Notes: a model not told the origin generated them from the letters alone. Positions 17,558 to 25,849 are shown, counted from the first letter of the stretch. The stretch is 36,240 bases of DNA from Clostridiales bacterium (GCA_015056415.1 SVGJ01000023.1:1-36240); one strand, 5' to 3'. Program-made: numbers and translations.

Positions 17558-19129
17558 TTACCTTGCTTTCGATGTAAAGGAGATTCTCGGGTCGACCAGG
17601 GACATCAGGATGTCGCCCAGGATGAGGCTGGTAATGGAGAGCAGCGCGTAGAACAGCGTGACGCCGACGATAACGCCGTTGTCATACATGTTGATAGCCT
17701 TGGTGAGCAGGTTGCCCGCGCCAGGCACAACGTACACGCGCTCGGTGATGATGGCGCCGGTAATGGCGAAGAGCACCGTGCCGGGAATGCCATGCACCAG
17801 GGGAATGATGGCGTTCTTCAGGATATGCTTGGTGAAGATCTCGTTCTCGGAAAGGCCGCCGCTGCGGGCGAACTTCACATAGTCGGAGTTCATCTGATCG
17901 ATCATGTAGCGGCGCAGCCACTTCATCAGGTTGGCGATGGAGGGCAGAGCCAGGGACACGATGGGCAGCACATACATCAGCCAGCTGCTCTTGTCGATGT
18001 CGAAGGTGGTGGGCAGGCCCATCGCGCCGCCAATGGCCTTGAACAGGAAGATGTAGGCCAGGGAGGGCACGGCGATGATGAACACGATGTACAGCGTGCC
18101 CAGCTTATCCACCAGCTTGTCCTTCTTGCGGGCCATCATGATACCCAGCGGCACGCCCAGAGCATAGGCCATCAGGGAGGCCAGGATGCCGATCACAAAG
18201 GAGAAGCCCACCTTGGATTTGGCGTTTTTCACCGTGGAGACGGAGGTGTAATCATCGGTGAAACGGTCGGCGTTCACCATATTGCCCTCGCGGGAGCCGG
18301 CGATGTACACAGCGGAATGCAGGTCGTCGGCGCTTTCCTCCACAAGGCCGGTGGGGTAGGTCACCGTGGAAAGCACATAGGAGCCCTGTGCCTTGGTCAT
18401 GGTATCAAACACGTCCACACCCAGATTCACCGAGTAGCTCTTGCCCAGGTTGATCTGCACCAGGTTTTGATGCACGAAGGGGAACTGGTCGGAAAAATAT
18501 AGTAAATACTTGTGCTTGGTGCCATTGCCGATGATCGCGGGGGAGAACTTTTCGCCGCCGTACAGGGGGTCATGCAGCGTAAAGGTCAGACCGCGGTTCT
18601 CAATGTCTTCCTGCACATAGTGAATATTATCAACGCTAATGATGCCGGTGAAATAATCCCACAGGCGGCCCAGGAGGGGCTTATCCTTATAGGCAAACAG
18701 CTGCTGCTGTCCGCCGGAAACGTACTTCTTGGGGGACTGCATCTTGGCGTCCCGGCGGAGTACCTGATAGCCCTGAGACTCATAGTACTCCGTAAACTGG
18801 GCCACATACTTGGCCACTTCTTCGCTATCGTTCTCAGGCTTCTTGCCGAAGCTGACAACAGATGCGCGCACCTCTTCGGTGATCTCACCCTGATCGGTGA
18901 TCATCTGCAGATAGTCGGCGTAGGGCACATAATCAATGTAGCCATACTCCTCCCACTTGCGGTACATGTAGGCTTCCTTCTGATTATTGCCCAGCTGCTT
19001 GTAGGTGGGGTCCATGGCAAAAATCAGCTGTCGGTCCAATGCGGAATAAATCAGCAGCATCACGATGCCGACAACGATCACCACAGAGACCAATCCATGC
19101 AGGATACGCTTAATCAGATACTTCGTCAT
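17558..19129 (-). CDS. oppB: Oligopeptide ABC transporter permease with large extracellular insertion
   Basis: 523 residues against about 305-330 for ordinary OppB. Membrane segment 1 is at about 7-30. The next segment does not start until about 308, so the first external loop is about 275 residues where about 65 is usual. The loop still holds the recognisable 'INLGKSYSVNLGVDVFDTM' near 227-244, so extra material sits on both sides of it. The C-terminal half is canonical, with the coupling loop 'DYVKFARSGGLSENEIFTKHILKNAIIP'. The ATG at 19129 is preferred because it opens the typical MTKYLIKRILHG start; an upstream GTG (19177) would add 16 non-membrane residues and reach into the intercistronic hairpin. 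Confidence 0.93.
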   Translation of the reverse strand: MTKYLIKRILHGLVSVVIVVGIVMLLIYSALDRQLIFAMDPTYKQLGNNQKEAYMYRKWEEYGYIDYVPYADYLQMITDQGEITEEVRASVVSFGKKPENDSEEVAKYVAQFTEYYESQGYQVLRRDAKMQSPKKYVSGGQQQLFAYKDKPLLGRLWDYFTGIISVDNIHYVQEDIENRGLTFTLHDPLYGGEKFSPAIIGNGTKHKYLLYFSDQFPFVHQNLVQINLGKSYSVNLGVDVFDTMTKAQGSYVLSTVTYPTGLVEESADDLHSAVYIAGSREGNMVNADRFTDDYTSVSTVKNAKSKVGFSFVIGILASLMAYALGVPLGIMMARKKDKLVDKLGTLYIVFIIAVPSLAYIFLFKAIGGAMGLPTTFDIDKSSWLMYVLPIVSLALPSIANLMKWLRRYMIDQMNSDYVKFARSGGLSENEIFTKHILKNAIIPLVHGIPGTVLFAITGAIITERVYVVPGAGNLLTKAINMYDNGVIVGVTLFYALLSITSLILGDILMSLVDPRISFTSKAR

Positions 19130-19149
19130 AATCTCATCTCTCGATAGCA

Positions 19150-19187
19150 CGATACGGGGGTGGCGCCGAAGCGCCACTCCCGTATCG
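19150..19187 (-). promoter_or_regulatory. Intercistronic hairpin between oppA and oppB
   Basis: Arms 19150-19166 and 19171-19187: 17 pairs with one mismatch, closed on the minus strand by the exceptionally stable C(UUCG)G tetraloop. No U-tract follows on the minus strand, so a classical terminator is unlikely. It probably stabilises the 3' end of the oppA message or partly limits transcription into oppB-F, as known for intercistronic hairpins after binding-protein genes. Confidence 0.8.
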
Positions 19188-19224
19188 CTTATTTAGGTAC
19201 CGTTACAAAGTCAGGAAGCAGGTA

Positions 19225-21348
19225 TTAGTACACACCAATGCACTTGACCATGTAGCCGGCGTAGTCGGGCAGGAAGGTATCCAGGTAGGTCTGAGGATCG
19301 CCGTAGTCGGGGCCCCAGCCGGATACGTCGTACAGATCGTAGTTGGCTTCATAACCGAAGTCGGTGTAGTAGCCAGCATAGTACCACTCAGAGCTGGTCT
19401 GGCACTCGGTCTTGTTAACCTTCACCAGGCCGCCCAGGGACTCTTCGATGCTGCTCACGATGACCTGAGCACGGTTCACATAGATGGAGGAAGCCATGTA
19501 GGTGGGCAGGTCGAGGTAGATAGGATGCTCAGCGTCGATCACAACGCCCTCGGCAGCCAGCTCTTCGATGGCGATGGCCAGCTCAGCCATGGCAGCTTCG
19601 GGGTTGTACCAGCCGTCGAAGCCGAAGGAAGCGCCAGCGCCGCCCTCAGCGGTAGCATCCCAAACCTTAACAGCAACCTGGTCGGCATCCAGCTGAGCCT
19701 GCATAACGGCGCCATAGAAGGTGCCGGCGGGGAAGGTGGTGTCAACGCCGTTGATGGCGATGGTCACATCTTCGGTCAGCTGAGCGAAGTTGCCGGGGGT
19801 GTAGGAGTTGATGACGCGGGCATACTTCAGTTCCTCGCCCACGGACTGAGCGTTGTAAGTAGCGCGGTCATAGCCCATGGCGATGGCACGACGGAAGTGC
19901 ACGTTCTGCATGGCCTTGTTGGTGCGCTCAGCCTCTTCGGCGGTCTGAGTGGAAGCCACAGCGCCGTCGTTCACGTTGGCAAAAGCAGTACGGTTGATGT
20001 TCATGAAGGTGCCGAAGGAGGTAGCATCGGTGGCAGAGATGCGGACATACTTGTCGAACCAGCCATCCTGCTTGGCGACTTCCAGAGAGGAGTCATTCAG
20101 GCCAGCGGAAGCGAGCACGTTAGCCTTCATGTCGTTGTAGCCCTTCAGAGCGTCAGAACCATCGTTGTACTTCCAGGTGATGGTCTTGATGTTGATGTTG
20201 TCCTTGTTCCAGTAGGACTCGTTGGCAGAGAACACGATGGTGTTTTCGGGGGTCAGGTTGGTCACGACGTAGGGACCGCAGTAGGCAATGTGATCGGGAT
20301 CCTTGCCATACAGGTAGGTCTCGGAATCGGGAGTATACTCCTCGCCGAAGCCGCCGCCCTGAGACAGGAAGTACTCACGGCTCATGGGAGCGAACACGCC
20401 GTAGCCCAGCATGGTCATGAAGTAGGGAGCGGGCTGCTCCAGGGTGTACTGCACGGTATACTCGTCAATGGCCTTCACGCCGACCAGAGAGAAGTCGGAG
20501 ATCTCGCCGTTGATGTACTGCTGGGCATTCACGATGCCGCAGCCGCCGTCAGAGCCGACCAGGTATTCCAGGCCGCCCAGGGCGTCCAGCATGTGGTTCA
20601 TGCCAGCCACGAAGTCATCAGCGGTGACGTCGTCGACCTTACGGCCCTGGCTGTCGACCCACTCAACGCCTTCACGGATCTTGAAGGTGTAGGTCAGGCT
20701 GTCTTCGGAAACAGACCACTCGGTAGCCAGAGCGGGCTGCATCACGTTCTCCATGTCGTACTCCACCAGGCCGTCGTAGGTGTTCACGATGGCTTCGGAG
20801 TCAGCGGCACGGGAGGTGGCCAGCACGTCCCAGGTCTGGGGGTCAGAGGAGTAGCCCAGGGCATACTCGGTGTTGAAGGTGTAGCCTTCGCCGGTCAGGT
20901 AATCCTTCACCCACTGCTCGTAGGTGCCGGTGCCAGCCAGCTCAGCCCACTTGGCCTTCATGGTATCCCACTGCTCGGAGGTCACGGGATCCTCGTTCAC
21001 GATGATCATATCGTGATAACGATAGGAGTCGTTGCCCCACAGCACAGAGGTAACGGTGTTGGCGGCATTGCGGCCAATGGCGTAGTTACCGCCGTTGGAA
21101 GTGCCGGGCACATACACGGCAGCCTCCATCAGCTTGGCCTCAGCCACAGCCATCAGGGCATAGCGCAGGGACAGATTGCTCACTTCGCTGCGGCCAGCCT
21201 GATAGGCGGTGTAGAAGTCACCCAGGATCTTGTTGTACAGATCGGTAGAGGTAGCACCATAAGCTTCGACGTCGAAGTCTTCCGCAACAGCGAAAGTCAT
21301 GCTCAGCGCCATAGCCAGGGCCAGAACCAGAGCCAGGATCTTCTTCAT
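19225..21348 (-). CDS. oppA: Oligopeptide-binding protein (SBP family 5), possibly circularly permuted
   Basis: 707 residues, larger than the usual 520-600. A signal peptide (1-22, cleavage after AVA) has no lipobox Cys. The ordinary N-terminal landmarks of family 5 ('SDPQTWDVLATS', 'YDGLVEYD', 'LATEWSVSEDSLTYTFKIREGVEW') begin only near residue 168. Residues about 30-120 ('LRYALMAVAEAKLMEAAVYVPG' and 'YRYHDMIIVNEDP') look like the segment normally at the C-terminus. The protein ends soon after the GWGPDYGDPQTYLDTF motif, where that segment would be expected. This suggests a circular permutation. AAGGAG precedes the ATG; it is the first gene of the opp unit. The binding-protein assignment is strong, the permutation moderate. 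Confidence 0.92.
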   Translation of the reverse strand: MKKILALVLALAMALSMTFAVAEDFDVEAYGATSTDLYNKILGDFYTAYQAGRSEVSNLSLRYALMAVAEAKLMEAAVYVPGTSNGGNYAIGRNAANTVTSVLWGNDSYRYHDMIIVNEDPVTSEQWDTMKAKWAELAGTGTYEQWVKDYLTGEGYTFNTEYALGYSSDPQTWDVLATSRAADSEAIVNTYDGLVEYDMENVMQPALATEWSVSEDSLTYTFKIREGVEWVDSQGRKVDDVTADDFVAGMNHMLDALGGLEYLVGSDGGCGIVNAQQYINGEISDFSLVGVKAIDEYTVQYTLEQPAPYFMTMLGYGVFAPMSREYFLSQGGGFGEEYTPDSETYLYGKDPDHIAYCGPYVVTNLTPENTIVFSANESYWNKDNINIKTITWKYNDGSDALKGYNDMKANVLASAGLNDSSLEVAKQDGWFDKYVRISATDATSFGTFMNINRTAFANVNDGAVASTQTAEEAERTNKAMQNVHFRRAIAMGYDRATYNAQSVGEELKYARVINSYTPGNFAQLTEDVTIAINGVDTTFPAGTFYGAVMQAQLDADQVAVKVWDATAEGGAGASFGFDGWYNPEAAMAELAIAIEELAAEGVVIDAEHPIYLDLPTYMASSIYVNRAQVIVSSIEESLGGLVKVNKTECQTSSEWYYAGYYTDFGYEANYDLYDVSGWGPDYGDPQTYLDTFLPDYAGYMVKCIGVY

Positions 21349-21372
21349 GATTCATTTCTCCTTTTTTATATT

Positions 21373-21388
21373 TCCGTCCACAGACGGA
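21373..21388 (-). promoter_or_regulatory. Small hairpin in the oppA leader
   Basis: TCCGTC (21373-21378) pairs with GACGGA (21383-21388) around a four-base loop, between the predicted start site and the ribosome binding site. It may protect the 5' end of the message. Confidence 0.4.
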
Positions 21389-21401
21389 TATTTACGCGTC
21401 C

Positions 21402-21430
21402 ATTATATTATAGATTGTGAAGCAATGCAA
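21402..21430 (-). promoter_or_regulatory. Sigma-A promoter of the opp operon
   Basis: Minus strand: TTGCAT (21425-21430), 17-bp spacer, TATAAT (21402-21407). A second overlapping TATAAT (21407-21412) has no well-spaced -35. The region around it is strongly AT-rich. It should drive oppA through ridA, to the terminator at 11632-11666. Confidence 0.8.
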
Positions 21431-21505
21431 ACGTTTTTTTTGTTAATTTCATTTTTCATATAAATTTATCCTATTTGACGGCCATTCTTGCATTTTCAGC
21501 GATGG

Positions 21506-22549
21506 TTACTCGTCAAATCGCACGATAACGCATTGCTGGGCGTCATCATAGTAGGTAAGTAACTGTCCTTCGATGGGATATTCTCCCAGTTTATTATATT
21601 GTATGGCCCATTGCACCACGCCGTCACGCAGGGAAAGGTAGTCAGACTGCCGCTCGAAGCGCAGGCAGAACCTGCTGCCCTGGACCTTCATGTTGCGAAA
21701 ATTGTTGAACACGTGCTTTTTCATTTCCTGCGCGTCGGTTACATAGCGCCAGTTGCGCACATGCCAGTTCACCGAGGCGTCGCCGCAGGCCGGCAGGCCG
21801 GGCGTTTCCAGGGCAAGGCTGCGCCGGAGCCATTCGTCCGTCAGGTTAAAGAAGAAATAGGTCGTCATATCATCCTGGTCATCATTGGTGACGTCCAGCC
21901 ATGTCCAGGCGCCGTCCACCTTCACCAGGTTCCAGGCGTGACTGGCTCCGCTTGCCAGCATGACGCCCTGGGCCACACCGCTCTCCATGCCCGAAAGGCG
22001 CAGCAGCAGCGTCATGGCCTTGGCATAGCCATCGCACACCGCCCGGCCCTCCGCCAGCGCACCATAAGCCGTGTGGGGAGAATTTCCTTCCACATCATAG
22101 GTCACCGCCCGGCACAGCAGATCGTGGAGGATCCACTCCCGGGCGAAATCATCCCCGCAGGCCTGATCCGCCATGCTCTTTGCCCTGTTCACCAGCTCCT
22201 GCTGGCAGGAAACGGGCATGACGTATTCCATGTCGATATAGATGGCCTCCTGAGGCTTGTCCAGGTAGTACCCCACGCTGTAGGCTCCACTGAGGGCGCA
22301 CAGCTCCGGGCAATCCAGCAGCAGGGCGTCCATGGCGGCGCAGGCGTCATTGTAGGAGGTTCCCCGGGGCATTTCCGCCCGCGCTTCGCCCTTCCACGCG
22401 GCAGCGTAGGCCAGGTCGAACACCGCCTGCTGCGGCTGGGTCAGCCGGGGATAATAAAGCATCAGCTCGGCCCCGTAGGGCGTATCCGGCGCAGCCTTGG
22501 CCCAGCAGGGCGCCAGGATCAGCACCAGCAGGCACAGCCATTTCCGCAC
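21506..22549 (-). CDS. Secreted transglutaminase-like protein
   Basis: 347 residues. A signal peptide (cleavage near AKA, residue 19) predicts export. The transglutaminase-like (papain-fold) core is seen in GRAVCDGYAKAM (Cys172), GASHAWNLVKVDG (His204) and WTWLDVTNDD (Asp219), giving a complete Cys-His-Asp triad. Bacterial proteins of this type usually act as proteases or peptidoglycan-related hydrolases rather than cross-linkers. The region before the core is helical and the C-terminal 100 residues are not recognised. The start is GTG at 22549, preceded by GGGAGGGG. Driven by the strong promoter at 22579-22607. Confidence 0.87.
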   Translation of the reverse strand: MRKWLCLLVLILAPCWAKAAPDTPYGAELMLYYPRLTQPQQAVFDLAYAAAWKGEARAEMPRGTSYNDACAAMDALLLDCPELCALSGAYSVGYYLDKPQEAIYIDMEYVMPVSCQQELVNRAKSMADQACGDDFAREWILHDLLCRAVTYDVEGNSPHTAYGALAEGRAVCDGYAKAMTLLLRLSGMESGVAQGVMLASGASHAWNLVKVDGAWTWLDVTNDDQDDMTTYFFFNLTDEWLRRSLALETPGLPACGDASVNWHVRNWRYVTDAQEMKKHVFNNFRNMKVQGSRFCLRFERQSDYLSLRDGVVQWAIQYNKLGEYPIEGQLLTYYDDAQQCVIVRFDE

Positions 22550-22578
22550 AGGCGTCCCCTCCCTTCTCAGATAAGGCC

Positions 22579-22607
22579 AGTATAGTTTGCCCTGCCGCGT
22601 TTGTCAA
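22579..22607 (-). promoter_or_regulatory. Sigma-A promoter of the transglutaminase-like gene
   Basis: Minus strand: perfect -35 TTGACA (22602-22607), 17-bp spacer, -10 TATACT (22579-22584), about 30 bases before the GTG start. Confidence 0.8.
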
Positions 22608-22615
22608 TGCGCCGC

Positions 22616-22644
22616 TTGCCAGAAGGCCCTCGATATGCTATCCT
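22616..22644 (+). promoter_or_regulatory. Possible promoter of the second MATE gene
   Basis: TTGCCA (22616-22621), 17-bp spacer, TATCCT (22639-22644) with TGC directly upstream (extended -10). The match is moderate; it lies back to back with the minus-strand promoter. Confidence 0.5.
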
Positions 22645-22682
22645 TACTATTATTGTCATGAACCCGCGAAAGAAGTGATCGT

Positions 22683-24047
22683 ATGCAAAACAAGCCTGAC
22701 CTGGGCCGCGAGCCGGTGGGCCTCCTGCTGCGCAAGCTGGCGATCCCCACCATCACCGCTCAGCTGGTGAATATGCTCTACAACCTGATCGACAGGATCT
22801 ACATCGGCCACATTGAGGACGTCGGCACCCAGGCGCTGACGGGCGTGGGCGTATGCCTGCCCATCATCATGATGATCTCCGCCTTTGCGGCGCTGGCCGC
22901 CATGGGCGGCGCGCCCCGCGCCTCCATCGAGATGGGCCGCGGCGACAACGGCAAGGCTGAGCGCATCATGGGCTCCTGCGCAGCGCTGCTGGCGGTGATC
23001 TCCCTGGTAATCACCGTGGTGCTGGTCATCTGGAACCGCCCCCTGCTGCTTTGCTTCGGTGCCAACGACGAGACCATTGCCTATGCCTCCCGCTACATGA
23101 GCATCTATTGCCTGGGCACCATCTTCGTCCAGGGTGCGCTGGGGTTGAACGCCTACATCACCGCCCAGGGCTTTTCCAGGGTCAGTATGATGACCGTGCT
23201 GGTGGGCGCCGTACTGAACACCCTTCTGGATCCCCTTTTCATTTTTGTACTCAACATGGATGTACAGGGCGCCGCCCTGGCCACCATCATCTCCCAGGCG
23301 GTCAGCGCGGCATTGGTGATCCGCTTCCTGACCGGCGACAAGGCCCACCTGCGGCTGCGCCTGCCCAACCTGCGCCTGGACTGGAGGCTGCTTGGGCCCT
23401 GCGTGGCGCTGGGGCTCTCCCCCTTCATCATGCAGATCACCGAAAGCCTCATCGCCGTATGCTTCAACTCCTCCCTGCTCAAGTATGGCGACACCCTGGC
23501 TGTTGGCACCATGACGATCCTCTCCAGCCTGATGCAGTTCACCATGCTGCCCCTGCAGGGCCTGGCCCAGGCGGCCCAGCCCATCATCAGCTTCAACTTC
23601 GGCGCGGGCAATACCCAGCGCGTACGGGAGGGCTTCCGGCTGCTGCTGATCTGCTGCGTGGTCTACGCCATGTCCTTCTGGGCGCTGGAGATGCTCTTCC
23701 CCAAGGTGTTCGTGGGGCTGTTCACGCCCGATCCACAGCTGGTGGAGTATGCCTTCCCCTGCGTGCGCATCTATATGCTGGCCATGGGCATCTTCGGCGT
23801 ACAGATGGCCTGCCAGCAGACCTTTGTGGCCATCGGCAACGCGAAATGCAGCCTGTTCATCGCCTGCCTGCGCAAGATCCTGCTGCTGATCCCGCTGATC
23901 TACATCATGCCGGCCATTCTGCCCATCGATAAGGTTCATGCCGTTTTCTGGGCCGAACCCGTGGCGGATACCATCTCGGTCATCACGGCAGCCGCGCTGT
24001 TTTTCCACGTGTTCCGCAAAACACTTCGTCAGCTGGGGCAAAACTAA
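22683..24047 (+). CDS. MATE family efflux transporter (second copy)
   Basis: 454 residues with about 12 predicted membrane segments. It opens with 'GREPVGLLLRKLAIPTITAQLVNMLYNLIDRIYIGHI', the MepA-like MATE signature, and has the matching second-half segment 'LGLSPFIMQITESLIAVCFN'. Likely a cation- or drug-exporting antiporter in the membrane. It differs clearly from the MATE at 4806, so this is not a recent local duplication. The ribosome binding site is weak (AAAGAAGTGA). It is transcribed alone and closed by the hairpin at 24078-24108. Confidence 0.93.
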   Translation: MQNKPDLGREPVGLLLRKLAIPTITAQLVNMLYNLIDRIYIGHIEDVGTQALTGVGVCLPIIMMISAFAALAAMGGAPRASIEMGRGDNGKAERIMGSCAALLAVISLVITVVLVIWNRPLLLCFGANDETIAYASRYMSIYCLGTIFVQGALGLNAYITAQGFSRVSMMTVLVGAVLNTLLDPLFIFVLNMDVQGAALATIISQAVSAALVIRFLTGDKAHLRLRLPNLRLDWRLLGPCVALGLSPFIMQITESLIAVCFNSSLLKYGDTLAVGTMTILSSLMQFTMLPLQGLAQAAQPIISFNFGAGNTQRVREGFRLLLICCVVYAMSFWALEMLFPKVFVGLFTPDPQLVEYAFPCVRIYMLAMGIFGVQMACQQTFVAIGNAKCSLFIACLRKILLLIPLIYIMPAILPIDKVHAVFWAEPVADTISVITAAALFFHVFRKTLRQLGQN

Positions 24048-24049
24048 TC

Positions 24050-24077
24050 TTTACTTTCCTGGAATTTCATGTATAAT
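24050..24077 (+). promoter_or_regulatory. Promoter of the VOC-oxidoreductase operon
   Basis: TATAAT at 24072-24077 with a weak -35 TTTACT (24050-24055, 16-bp spacer). The -10 directly abuts the terminator hairpin of the upstream MATE gene, so the transcript would start inside the terminator sequence near 24084. Confidence 0.55.
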
Positions 24078-24108
24078 GGCGGTAGATACAGGCGTCTACC
24101 GCCTTTTT
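24078..24108 (+). terminator. Terminator of the second MATE gene
   Basis: GGCGGTAGA (24078-24086) pairs with TCTACCGCC (24095-24103), 9 bp, followed by TTTTT (24104-24108). It lies 30 bases after the MATE stop and overlaps the start region of the next transcript. Confidence 0.82.
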
Positions 24109-24138
24109 GCACAAAAAACAAGAAAGAAGGTACCTCTT

Positions 24139-24609
24139 ATGGCAGGCGTTTTGAACACCCTTCGTTTGGTTCAGGTAGGCTTTATCGTTCGTGACATCGA
24201 AACCACCAAGAAAAAGTGGGCCGATTTCCTGGGCATCCCCGTGCCTCCCACCTGCGACGGCGGCGAGTTTGCCGTGACCCAGACCACCGTGGAAGGCCAG
24301 CCCGCCCCCGAAGCCAACTGCAAGATGGCTTTCTTCGACCTGGAAAACATCCAGATGGAGCTCATCGAGCCCAACGGCGTGAAGAGCACCTGGCAGGATT
24401 TCCTGGATGAGCACGGCGAGGGCCTGCATCACCTGGCCTTTGGCGCCAAGGATACCTCCGACGTGGTTCTGACCCTGGAGACCAGGGGCCTCAAGTGCGT
24501 GCAGCGCGGCAAGTATGGCGACGGCGGCGGCGAATATGCCTACTTTGACGCCGTGGATGACCTGAAGTGCATCTTTGAGACTCTGGAAAGCTATCCCAAG
24601 GAGAACTGA
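24139..24609 (+). CDS. VOC (glyoxalase/epimerase-like) protein
   Basis: 156 residues. Two beta-alpha-beta-beta-beta halves of the vicinal oxygen chelate fold are visible: 'LRLVQVGFIVRDIETTKKKW' at the start, 'NIQMELIEP' (metal-ligand Glu) in the first half and 'GLHHLAFGAKD' (His) at the start of the second, ending in 'YFDAVDDLKCIFETLE'. The layout resembles methylmalonyl-CoA epimerase, but the first ligand His is Gln here ('VQVGF'). ATG 24139 is preferred because GAAGG lies eight bases before it; a longer reading from 23938 would overlap the MATE gene. It sits two bases before the Gfo/Idh/MocA oxidoreductase, suggesting both act in sugar or polyol metabolism. Substrate unknown. Confidence 0.83.
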   Translation: MAGVLNTLRLVQVGFIVRDIETTKKKWADFLGIPVPPTCDGGEFAVTQTTVEGQPAPEANCKMAFFDLENIQMELIEPNGVKSTWQDFLDEHGEGLHHLAFGAKDTSDVVLTLETRGLKCVQRGKYGDGGGEYAYFDAVDDLKCIFETLESYPKEN

Positions 24610-24611
24610 AT

Positions 24612-25796
24612 ATGAACATCAAGCCTGTTAAGGTGGCTGTGGTGGGCTGCGGCATCATCAGCCACGTCTATCTGCGCAATATGACCCGCCTGTTCCAGAT
24701 CCTTGAAGTCGTGGCCGTGTGCGACCTGAATCCCGACCTGGCCCAGGAGGCCTGCCGGGAATACGGCGTGCCCCGTGTCATGACCCTGGACGAGATCGCC
24801 CAGAGCCCCGAGATCGAGCTGGTGGTGAATCTCACCGGCGCCAGCGCCCATTACGGTATCATCAAAAAGATGCTGCTGGCCGGCAAGCACGTTTACACCG
24901 AGAAGACCATGACCACCCGTCTGGAGCAGGCCCAGGAGCTGGTGAACATCGCCAACGAAAAGGGACTGTACCTGGGCGTCGCCCCGGATACCGCCCTGGG
25001 CGCCAGCATCCAGACCGCCCGCTGGGCCGTTGACCACGGCCTCATCGGCGAGGTGACCTCCTGCATCGTTTCCATCAACCGCGACCAGAACCTGAACGCA
25101 GAACGCTTCCGTTTCCTGCGCAGCGAGGGCGGCACCCTGCCTTATGACGTGGGCATTTACTACATCCAGGCCCTTCTGTGCATCCTGGGCCCGGTGAGCG
25201 AGGTCACCGGCTTCGGCGCTCCCGCCCCGCTGCGGCGCAGGCAGTTCCTTTTCAACCGTGATGATCCCGAAGAATGGCAGATCCCCGGCAACAACCTGGT
25301 CACCGGTTCGCTGAAATTCCAGCGGGGCGCCCTGGGCATGCTGCACTTCGACGGCAACACCATCGGCGCGGAGTGCTCCACCTTCCGTATTTACGGAACC
25401 GCGGGCATCCTGGAGCTGGGCGATCCCAACCGCTTCGGCGATCCCGTGCGCCTGCTCAAGCCGGAAAGCGACCCCTGCTCCCTGCCTCTGACCCACGGCT
25501 ACAACGGCGCTTGTGTGCTGGATGACGCCACCGACTTCGAAAAGGGCTACGGCAACCGGGGCATCGGCGTGGCGGAAATGGCCTGGGCCATCCGCAAGCA
25601 GCGCCCCAACCGCCTGAGCAAGGAGATGGGCCTCCACGCCCTGGAGGTCCTCAGCGGACTGGACGCAACCGCCGCTTCCGGCGGCGTATACCGCATGACC
25701 TCCACCTTCACCTGCGAGCCCCTCACGCCCGGCGTCTACTCCACCATGTGGATGGGCGGCGCCCGTGCCGACGCGGAGCTTTCCCTGGTAGATTGA
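24612..25796 (+). CDS. Gfo/Idh/MocA family oxidoreductase
   Basis: 394 residues. The N-terminal Rossmann domain has VAVVGCGIISHVYLRNM (the GxGxxx dinucleotide loop) and 'VVAVCDLNPDLAQEAC', and the family's EKP motif appears as EKT ('HVYTEKTMTTRLEQAQELV'). The C-terminal sheet domain begins after 'GEVTSCIVSINRD' and includes 'PYDVGIYYIQALLCILGPVSEVTGFG', where Asp and the downstream Tyr sit near the usual catalytic region. Members oxidise or reduce sugars, inositols or related polyols with NAD(P). The EKP Lys is retained, Pro is not. AAGGAG lies within the end of the VOC gene. The strong terminator at 25808 follows. Confidence 0.9.
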   Translation: MNIKPVKVAVVGCGIISHVYLRNMTRLFQILEVVAVCDLNPDLAQEACREYGVPRVMTLDEIAQSPEIELVVNLTGASAHYGIIKKMLLAGKHVYTEKTMTTRLEQAQELVNIANEKGLYLGVAPDTALGASIQTARWAVDHGLIGEVTSCIVSINRDQNLNAERFRFLRSEGGTLPYDVGIYYIQALLCILGPVSEVTGFGAPAPLRRRQFLFNRDDPEEWQIPGNNLVTGSLKFQRGALGMLHFDGNTIGAECSTFRIYGTAGILELGDPNRFGDPVRLLKPESDPCSLPLTHGYNGACVLDDATDFEKGYGNRGIGVAEMAWAIRKQRPNRLSKEMGLHALEVLSGLDATAASGGVYRMTSTFTCEPLTPGVYSTMWMGGARADAELSLVD

Positions 25797-25807
25797 TCTT
25801 TCATGAC

Positions 25808-25845
25808 AAGACCGCCGCTGATAATATCAGCGGCGGTCTTTTTGT
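25808..25845. terminator. Strong terminator between convergent genes
   Basis: Perfect 15-bp stem (25808-25822 and 25826-25840) with a three-base loop, running into TTTTT on the plus strand (25839-25843). It ends the oxidoreductase operon, and may also serve the minus-strand gene ending at 25850, though the T-tract on that side is short. Confidence 0.88.
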
Positions 25846-25849
25846 GATG

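Noticed and set aside
21473-21518. Inverted repeat (ATTTGACG/CGTCAAAT) at the end of the transglutaminase-like gene as a terminator
   Set aside because: The loop is long and no U-tract follows on the minus strand, so it is not convincing; the end of this transcript remains unassigned.
23938-24138. Upstream extension of the VOC protein
   Set aside because: It would overlap the MATE gene and the terminator; the ATG at 24139 has a proper ribosome binding site and starts the domain.
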